A stretch of 64,000 nucleotides of DNA from contig NZ_FOUK01000004.1 in NCBI RefSeq assembly GCF_900114845.1, positions 1 to 64,000 on the forward strand. The letters run 5' to 3'. Both the position numbers and the translations under genes were made by a program. The number at the start of each line of letters is the position of its first letter. Position 1 is the first letter of the stretch. The notes under the pieces are model-generated. The model was not told the DNA's origin. It searched no databases and saw nothing but the letters and a program-made list of their open reading frames with translations. The DNA is from Pimelobacter simplex (GTDB lineage Bacteria > Actinomycetota > Actinomycetes > Propionibacteriales > Nocardioidaceae). Shown in pieces: positions 23,036-31,000 of this stretch.

Positions 23036-24218
23036 GGTAGGCGCGCTCGGCGGTGTTGTCGCACACGGCCAGCGCGGCGTCGTACTGCTCGCGGGCGTCG
23101 GCGCTGCGCCCGAGCCGCCGCAGCAGCTCGGCCCGGGTGGCGTGCCACGCGTGGTAGCCCTCGAGCGGCAGCCGGTCGACGGCCGCCAGCGCGACCTCGG
23201 GTCCGTCGAGCTCGGCGACGGCGACCGCGCGGTTGAGCGCGACGATCGGCGACGGATCGATCCGGGCGAGCTGGTCGTAGAGCGCGACCACCTGCGACCA
23301 GTCCGTCGCGGCCGCGGTCGGCGCGTCGGTGTGGACGGCGTTGACCGCCGCCAGCACCTGGTAGCGCCCGGGCCGGTTGGCCGCGAGGCAGCGCCGGACC
23401 AGGTCGTGGCCCTCGGCGATGAGCGCGCGGTCCCAGCCACCGCGGTCCTGCTCCTCGAGCGGGACGAGCTCGCCGTCGCGCACCCGCGCCGCCCGGCGCG
23501 CCTCGGTGAGCAGCAGCATCGCGAGCAGCCCGGTCGCCTCGAGGTCGTCGGGCAGCAGGTCGTGGAGGGTCCGGGCCAGCCGGATCGCCTCACCGGTCAG
23601 CTCGGCACGCACCGGCGCACCGTCGCCCGACGCGAGGTAGCCCTCGTTGAAGATGAGCAGCAGCACCGCGAGCACCGCACCCACCCGCTCGGGCAGGTCG
23701 GCCGGCTCCGGCACGCGGTACGGGATGTGCGCGCCCTTGATCTTGCTCTTCGCCCGGGTGATGCGCTGGGCCATCGTCGTCTCCTGGACGAGGAAGGCGC
23801 TCGCGATCTCGGCCACGGTGAGGCCGCCGAGCAGCCGCAGCGTGAGCGCGATCCGGGCCTCCGGCGCGAGCGCCGGGTGGCAGCAGGTGAAGATCAGCCG
23901 CAACCGGTCGTCCTCGATGACGCCGGTGGGCTCGTGGGGGGTGGGGTCGTACGCCATGACGGCCGCCTGGTGCTTGCCGTCCCGCAGCTTCTCGCGACGC
24001 AACCGGTCGATCGCGCGGTTGCCGGCCGTGGTGGTGAGCCACCCGCCCGGGTTGGGCGGGACGCCGTCCACCGGCCACTTCTCGAGCGCGGCGACGAGCG
24101 CCTCCCCGGCCGCGTCCTCGGCGATGTCGATGTCGCCGAAGCGGCGGACCAGGGAGGCGATCAGCCGGCCGTACTCGTCGCGGAAGATCCGCTCGACGGC
24201 AGCGCCGGCAACGCTCAC
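23004..24218 (-). CDS. ECF42-type RNA polymerase sigma factor
   Basis: A 404-aa sigma factor, much longer than ordinary ECF factors. Region 2 (RIFRDEYGRLIASLVRRFGD, EDAAGEALVAALEKWP) and region 4 (PEARIALTLRLLGGLTVAEIASAFLV, TMAQRITRAK) are followed by a C-terminal helical extension of about 220 residues that ends in TPR-like segments (SADAREQYDAALAVCDNTAERAYL). This extension and the adjacent YCII/DGPF gene are the marks of the ECF42 group, in which the extension, not an anti-sigma factor, controls activity. GTG start overlaps the YCII stop by 4 nt. Confidence 0.92.
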   Translation of the reverse strand: MSVAGAAVERIFRDEYGRLIASLVRRFGDIDIAEDAAGEALVAALEKWPVDGVPPNPGGWLTTTAGNRAIDRLRREKLRDGKHQAAVMAYDPTPHEPTGVIEDDRLRLIFTCCHPALAPEARIALTLRLLGGLTVAEIASAFLVQETTMAQRITRAKSKIKGAHIPYRVPEPADLPERVGAVLAVLLLIFNEGYLASGDGAPVRAELTGEAIRLARTLHDLLPDDLEATGLLAMLLLTEARRAARVRDGELVPLEEQDRGGWDRALIAEGHDLVRRCLAANRPGRYQVLAAVNAVHTDAPTAAATDWSQVVALYDQLARIDPSPIVALNRAVAVAELDGPEVALAAVDRLPLEGYHAWHATRAELLRRLGRSADAREQYDAALAVCDNTAERAYLSRRRAQLVG

Positions 24219-24592
24219 GCGCCGGCCGGGGCGTCGGCCGGGGGCTCGGCCTGGAAGGGCCGGACCTCGACCTTGCCCTGGCAGGCCTTCGAGCCGGCCG
24301 CGGCGTACTTCAGCGCGGCGTCGAGGTCGGGGACGTCGATGATCCAGAAGCCGCCGATGTGCTCCTTGGTCTCCAGGTAGGGACCGTCGGTGAACACGGG
24401 CGTCTCGCCCTGCCCGTCGACGACGGTCGCGGTCTCGACGCTCTCCAGGCCGCCGGCGAAGACCCACACGCCGTCGGTGCGCAGCTGGTCGTTGAAGCGG
24501 TCGACCGCGGCGAACATCGCGGGCCACTCCTCCTCGGGGACCGCCGCGTTGTCCTCGTCGCTGCCGTGCACGGTCAGCAGGTACTGCGTCAT
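24215..24592 (-). CDS. YCII-related (DGPF) protein
   Basis: A 125-aa protein of the YCII/DGPF family, a small alpha/beta fold of unknown activity. It contains QYLLTVHGSDED at the start, the FTDGPYLETKE motif that gives the family its name, and GGFWIIDVPDLDAAL. AAGGAGC precedes the ATG. It is translationally coupled to the ECF42 sigma gene, and in characterised systems these proteins are the main targets of the sigma factor. A candidate ECF promoter is present about 60 nt upstream. Confidence 0.92.
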   Translation of the reverse strand: MTQYLLTVHGSDEDNAAVPEEEWPAMFAAVDRFNDQLRTDGVWVFAGGLESVETATVVDGQGETPVFTDGPYLETKEHIGGFWIIDVPDLDAALKYAAAGSKACQGKVEVRPFQAEPPADAPAGA

Positions 24593-24655
24593 GGTGGTGC
24601 TCCTTGGGTTTCTGGTGGGGTGCTGCGGTGGCCCGATGACCGCCGCTCACCCTCA

Positions 24656-24683
24656 CCACGAAGAGGGGACGTGCGGTACGACA
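24656..24683 (-). promoter_or_regulatory. Candidate ECF42-dependent promoter
   Basis: On the minus strand TGTCGT (24678-24683), a 17-nt spacer, then CGTGG (24656-24660). The -35 is one base from TGTCGA, which I recall as the ECF42 consensus; the -10 fits less well. Confidence 0.4.
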
Positions 24684-24734
24684 GCCTGGCACGAAGTTTT
24701 TCGGCGGAGGGGGATCCGGGCTCGGCCCGCCGGG

Positions 24735-25037
24735 TCAGGCGAGGCGCTCGGTGAGGTGGATCTCGACGCTGTCGCCGGCCTGCTTGCCGGAGTCGACGCG
24801 CAGCGCGTTCGCCACGGGCAGCTTGTGGGTGCCGTCGCCGAGCGCCATGAACGACGTCTCGAAGGGCGCGCCGTCGACGGTCCCGCGGACCTTGACCCGG
24901 CCCCGCGTCCCGAACCGCTCGACGGAGCCGGGCCAGATGACGTAGGTCCAGCCGCCCTTGGCCTCGCTCTGGCGCAGGGTCTCGGTGAAGGTGATGTCGA
25001 GCGGACCGACGCCGCTCGGCTGCGATGAGGTGCTCAT
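24735..25037 (-). CDS. DUF1905 domain protein
   Basis: A 100-aa cytoplasmic protein with the DUF1905 beta-barrel pattern ([50 protein letters not shown]). The full domain fills the protein. Function unknown; some relatives are fused to YdeI-type domains. The gene stands alone between the giant surface-protein gene and the YCII gene, all on the minus strand. Confidence 0.82.
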   Translation of the reverse strand: MSTSSQPSGVGPLDITFTETLRQSEAKGGWTYVIWPGSVERFGTRGRVKVRGTVDGAPFETSFMALGDGTHKLPVANALRVDSGKQAGDSVEIHLTERLA

Positions 25038-25067
25038 GGACCTACCGACCCCTGCACCGGACCCGAT

Positions 25068-28000
25068 TCATCGGCGCCGGCGGCAGCGGCGCCGGCCCCC
25101 CGCGGTCAGCACCCCTCCGGCCACGAGCAGGAGGAGCCCGAGCGGCACCAGGGCGCGCGGCACGGGCGACCCGGCCGCCGGCAGCCCGGGCACCGGGGGC
25201 TGCGGCGCCGGCGTGAGGTCGACGCGCGAGCGCGGGCTGCGCACCGGGCCGTCGGGACCGGTCGCGACCGCCACCGCGACGTTGCGCAGCCGGCCGGACC
25301 GCACGTCGTCCGCGGTGGTCCGGTAGGTCGCCGTGCAGACGACGCGGGCCCCGGGGGCCAGGCCGCCGCTCAGGTCGGGGCACCGGACCGCGCCGAGCGG
25401 GCCGGAGCCGGAGAAGCGGACCTCCCGGACCCGGGCGCCGTGCAGCGTCACGTTGCCGGTGTTGGTCAGCTCGAAGGTGTAGGTCACCTGGTCGCCGGCG
25501 CGGAACCGCTGGCGATCACTCCGCTTGACCAGGTCGAGGCCGGGGTCGGCCGCGACCGGGATGCTCACCGTGGCGGGCGGTGAGGTGACCGGCGGGCCGG
25601 CGCCGGGCGGCGTCCCCGTGGCGGTGGCCGTGTTGGTGAGGCCGCCGGCGTCGACGTCGGCCTGGGTCGCGACGTAGGTCGCCGTGCAGGTCATCGCGTC
25701 GCCGGGGGCCAGCGTGGCGGCCGGGCACGCGATCGCGGACATCGCGCCGCTGCCGGAGAACGCCGTCTCGGCGACGCTCACCTCGCGGAGCCGCACGGTG
25801 CCGGTGTTGGTCACGACGAAGGAGTAGGTGACGGTCTCGCCGGCCCGCAGCGTGCTCCGGTCGGCCTTCTTGACGAGGGCGATCGCGGCTGCGGGCTCCT
25901 CGGTCAGCGTCACCGACGACGGCGGCGAGGTCACCGGCTCACCGGCCGGTGTCGACCCGGTGGCCGTCGCGGAGTTCTCGACGGCGCCGGCGTCGACGTC
26001 GTCCTGGGTCACCTCGTAGGTCGCCACGCAGGTGATCCGCGCGCCGGGCGCCAGGTCGCCGTCGGGGCAGGTGATCGCCGACAGGTCGCCGGACCCGGTG
26101 AACGTCTGCTCGTCGATCGCGACGTCGTGCAGGGTCACGTTGCCCGTGTTGGTGACGGCGAACGAGTAGGTCACCGTCCGGCCGGCGCGCAGCCCGGTGG
26201 GCTCGGCGGACTTCACGAGGCTGAGGGACGGCGCCGGCGGCGCGGTCACCGTGGCCGAGTCGGGCGGCGAGGTGACCGGCTCGGCGTCGTCGCCGGGCGG
26301 CGTGCCGGACGCGGTCGCCGTGTTGGTGATCGAGCCGGCGTCGACGTCGTCCTGGGTCACCTCGTACGTCGCGGTGCACGTCGTCCGCTCTCCCGGCGCC
26401 AGCCGCGTCTCGGGGCACCTGATCGCGGACAGCGCACCGGTCCCGCTGAACTCGCCCTCGGCGATCGCCACGTCGTGCAGCGTCACGTTGCCGGTGTTGG
26501 TCACGACGAACGAGTAGGTCACCGTCTCGCCCGCCCGCGCGACCGTCGCCGGCGACGCGGACTTGTCGAGGGTCAGCGACGGCGCGGGCTCGGCCGGCAG
26601 CTGCGCGCTCGACGGGTCCGAGGTGACCGGCGGCCCGGACGGCGGCGTCCCCTCGGCCGTCGCGGTGTTGTCGAGGGTGCCGGCATCGACGTCCTCCTGG
26701 GTCACCGTGTACGACGCCGTGCAGGTCTCCTGCTCCCCCGGCGCGAGCACGGGCTCCGGGCACGAGATCGCCGACATCTCGCCGGTCCCCGAGAACGAGC
26801 CCTCCGACACAGCGATCGCGCGCAGCGTCAGGTTGCCGGTGTTGGTCACGACGAACGAGTAGGTCACCGTCTCGCCCGCCCGGGTCAGCCGCAGCGGCGC
26901 GGCCGACTTGACCAGCGAGATCGCCGGCGCGGGCTCGGCCGTCACCTCGGCGTCCGACGGCGGCGAGGTGACCGGCTCGGTGCCGTCGCCGGGCGGCGTG
27001 CCGGACGCGGTCGCCGTGTTGGTGATCGAGCCGGCGTCGACGTCGTCCTGGGTCACCTCGTACGTCGCCGTGCACGTCGTCCGCTCTCCCGGCACGAGCC
27101 GCGTCTCGGGGCACCTGATCGCGGACAGCGCACCGGTCCCGCTGAACGCGCCCTCGGCGATCGCCACGTCGTGCAGCGTGACGTTGCCGGTGTTGGTCAC
27201 CACGAACGAGTAGGTCACCGTCTCGCCGGCCTGAGCGATCGTCGCCGGCGAGGCCGACTTGTCCAGGGACACGGACGGCTCCGGATCGGCCGGCACCTGC
27301 GCGCTCGACGGGTCGGACGCGACCGGTGAGCCGGAGGGGGGCGTACCGGACGCGGTCGCGGTGTTGGTCAGCGTGCCGCGGTCGACGTCGTCCTGGGTCA
27401 CCGTGTAGGTCGCCGCGCACGTCGTCTGCGCACCCGCCGCGAGGCTGTCGTCAGGGCACGAGACGGCCGACAGGGTGCCGGTCCCGTCGAAGGCGTCCTC
27501 GGACACCGCGAGGTCGTGCAGGGTCACCGTCCCGGTGTTGGTGACGACGAACGAGTACGTGATGGTCTCGCCGGCGACCAGGTCCTCGGTCGTCGTGGAC
27601 TTCACCAGGTCGATGCTCGGCGTCTGGTCGGCGGTGACCTCGGCGTCGGCCGGCGGCGAGGTCACCGGCTGGGCGTCGTCGCCGGGCGGCGTGCCGGACG
27701 CGGTCGCGGTGTTGGTGATCGAGCCGGCGTCGACGTCGTCCTGGGTGACCTCGTACGTCGCCGTGCACGTCACCGCGCCTCCCGGCGCGAGCGGACCGCC
27801 CGGGCACTCGATCGCCGACATCGCCCCCGAGCCCGAGAACGAGCCCTCGGTGACGCCGACCGACGTCAGCGTCACGTTGCCGGTGTTGGTGACCAGGAAC
27901 GAGTAGGTCACCACGTCGCCGGAGACCACGTCCGAGACCGGGTCGGCGGACTTGGCGAGGGTCAGCGCGGGCGCGGCCTCCGCGGTCAGCTCGGCCGAGG

Positions 28001-31000
28001 ACGGGTCGGACCGGACGGGCTCGGCGCCGTCGCCGGGCGGAGTCCCGTGCGCGGTCGCAGTGTTGGTCACCGAGCCCGCATCGACATCGGCCTGGGTCAC
28101 CTCGTAGGTCGCCGTGCAGGTCACCGAGTCGCCCGGCGCCAACGACCCGGACGGGCACTCGATCGCGGACATCGCGCCCGAACCCGTGAACGACCCTTCA
28201 CTGATCCCGACGGACGACAGCGTCACGTTGCCGTCGTTGGTCACCTCGAACGAGTAGGTCACCATCTCGCCGGCCACGAGCCTGTCGGTGCTCGCCGACT
28301 TCACCAAGGAGACCGCGGGCTCGGCGTCGGCGGTCAGCTCGGCCGAGGACGGCGCCGACCGGACCGGCCCCGCGTCCTCGCCCGGCGGAGTCCCGTGCGC
28401 GGTCGCGGTGTTGCGCACCGCGCCCGCATCGACATCGGCCTGGGTCACCTCGTAGGTCGCCGTGCAGGTCACCGAGTCGCCGGGCGCCAACGCACCTGGC
28501 GGGCAGTCGATCGCGGACATCGCGCCCGAACCCGTGAACGCCCCCTCACTGATCCCCACCGACGACAGCGTCACGTTGCCGTCATTGGTCACCTCGAACG
28601 AGTAGGTCACCATCTCGCCGGCCACGAGCCTGTCGGTGCTCGCCGACTTCACCAAGGAGACCGCGGGCTCGGCCTCGGCGGTCAGCTCGGCCGAGGACGG
28701 CGCCGACCGGACCGGCTCCGCGCCCTCACCCGGCGGAGTCCCGTGCGCGGTCGCGGTGTTGCGCACCGAGCCCGCATCGACATCGGCTTGCGTCACCTCG
28801 TAGGTCGCCGTGCACGTCACCGACGCACCCGGCGCCAACAACCCGGACGGGCACTCGATCGCCGACATCGCCCCCGAACCCGTGAACGACCCCTCGGCGA
28901 TCCCGACCGACGACAGCGTCACGTTGCCGTCATTGGTCACCCGGAACGAGTAGGTCACCGTCTCGCCGGCCACGAGCCTGTCGGTGCTCGCCGACTTCAC
29001 CAGGGAGATCGCCGGAGCCGCCTCGAAGGGCGCCTTCGACGAGTCCGGCACGGACCACACCGGGTCACCTCCGGAGGGCGGGACGCCGCCCGCGGACGCG
29101 GTGTTGTCGATGGTGCCCGCGTCGACGTCGTCCTGGGTCACCTCGTAGGTGGCGCTGCAGGTCACCTGGTCGCCCGGCGGGAGCGCGGCCCGCAGGTCGT
29201 CCGGGGTGCAGGTGGCGGCGGGCATCGTGCCCGTCCCGGTGAAGGCGTCCTCGCGGATCCGGATGTCGGTCATCGTCACGTTGCCGGTGTTGGTCACCAC
29301 GAAGGTGTAGGTGATCTGCTGCCCGGCCTCGAGCGGGCCGGTCGCGTCGTTGCTCTTCACCAGCGACAGGGCCGGATCCTGGTCGGCGGGGATCGACAGG
29401 CTGGCCCGGTCGGAGAGCACGCGCTCCCCCTGCGGCGGCAGACCCGAGGCGTCGGCGGTGTTGTCGAGACCGCCCTGGTCGACGTCGGCCTGGACGACCA
29501 CGTAGTCGGCCCAGCACCGGATCGTCGCGCCGGGCGCGAGCACCTGGGTGTCGGAGGCGCGGCACAGGATCTCGAGCTCGTCGCCGTTGCCGGTGAAGTC
29601 CTGCCCGTCGAGCACGAGGATGTCGCGCAGCGTGACGTCGCCGGAGTTGGTGACGTCGAAGAAGTAGCGGATCGTCTCGCCGGCGACGACCTCGTCCTTG
29701 TCGGCCGACTTCTCGATCGCGATCGCCGGCCGCTGGTCGGCGGGCACTGACGCGTCGGCGGGACCGGACGTGACGTCGTCGCCCGTGGTCGTCCTTCCCC
29801 CGGCGGTGGCGGTGTTGTCGACCGAGCCGCGGTCGACGTCGGCCTGGGTCACCTCGTACGTCGCCGTGCAGTCGACGCTCTCGTCGGGCGCCAGCGAGGC
29901 GGCCGCCGCGCCGCAGGTGATCGCCGACAGGTCGCCGCTGCCGGTGAACGACCCCTCGGTGACGGTGACGTCGTCGATCGTCACGTTGCCGGTGTTGGTC
30001 ACCGTGAAGGTGTAGGTGATCGTGTCCCCAAGCTCGTACGACGCCCGGTCGGCCGTCTTGACCAGGGTCAGCTCCGGCTGCCCGCGACCCGGGATCTCGA
30101 GCGCCGACGGGGTGGAGGTCAGCGACGAGCCGTCGGGCTGGGTCGCGGTCGCGACCGCGGTGTTGGAGATGCCGCCGGCGTCGACGTCGGCCTGGGTGGG
30201 CGTGTAGGTCGCCGTGCACGTCGTCGTCGCGTCGGGCGCGAGCGCCCCCTCAGGACAGGAGATCGCGCTGATCTCGCCCGTCCCGCTGAAGTCCCACTCG
30301 TCGATGGCGACATTGCCGAGCGTCACGTTGCCGGTGTTCGTCACGTCGAACGAGTAGGTCACCTGCTGGCCCACGACGATCTCGTCACGGTCGGCCCGCT
30401 TGACCAGCGAGATGCCGGGGGCCGGGGTGCCCGGCAGGCGCTTGGACGCCTCGTTGGACCGGGTCGGCCGGCGGTCCGGGTCGTCGTCGCCGGCGACGTG
30501 GGCCGAGGCGACGGCGGTGTTGGTGATCTCGCCCTGGTCGACGTCGGCCTGGGTGACCCGGTAGTCGGCCCAGCACAGCACCGAGCGGGTGGGGTAGAAC
30601 GGCTCGTCGCGCTCCTGGCACGTGATGGCCGACAGCTGCCCGCTGCCGTCGAAGCTCAGCTCGTCGATGGTCGGCGTCTCCATCGTGACGTTGCCGGTGT
30701 TGGTGACCCGGAAGTAGTAGCGGATCGTCTCGCCGGCGACGAGATCGCGAGCGGGGCTGTCCTTGACCAGGGTGAGGGCGGGCCGCGGGTCGCCCGGCGT
30801 GCGGACCGTGTCGGTCTCGGTCAGCTCCTGCCCGTCGGGCGTCGTCGCCCGGGCCTGAGCGGTGTTGGTGAGCGCCTGGTTGTCGACGTCGTCCTGGGTG
30901 ACGGTGTAGGTCGCCCGGCAGGTCATGTCGGTGTAGGCGGCCAGCGTGGTGCGTGGGCACTCGGGGACCGGCGGGTCGCCCGTGCCGGTGAACGACATCT

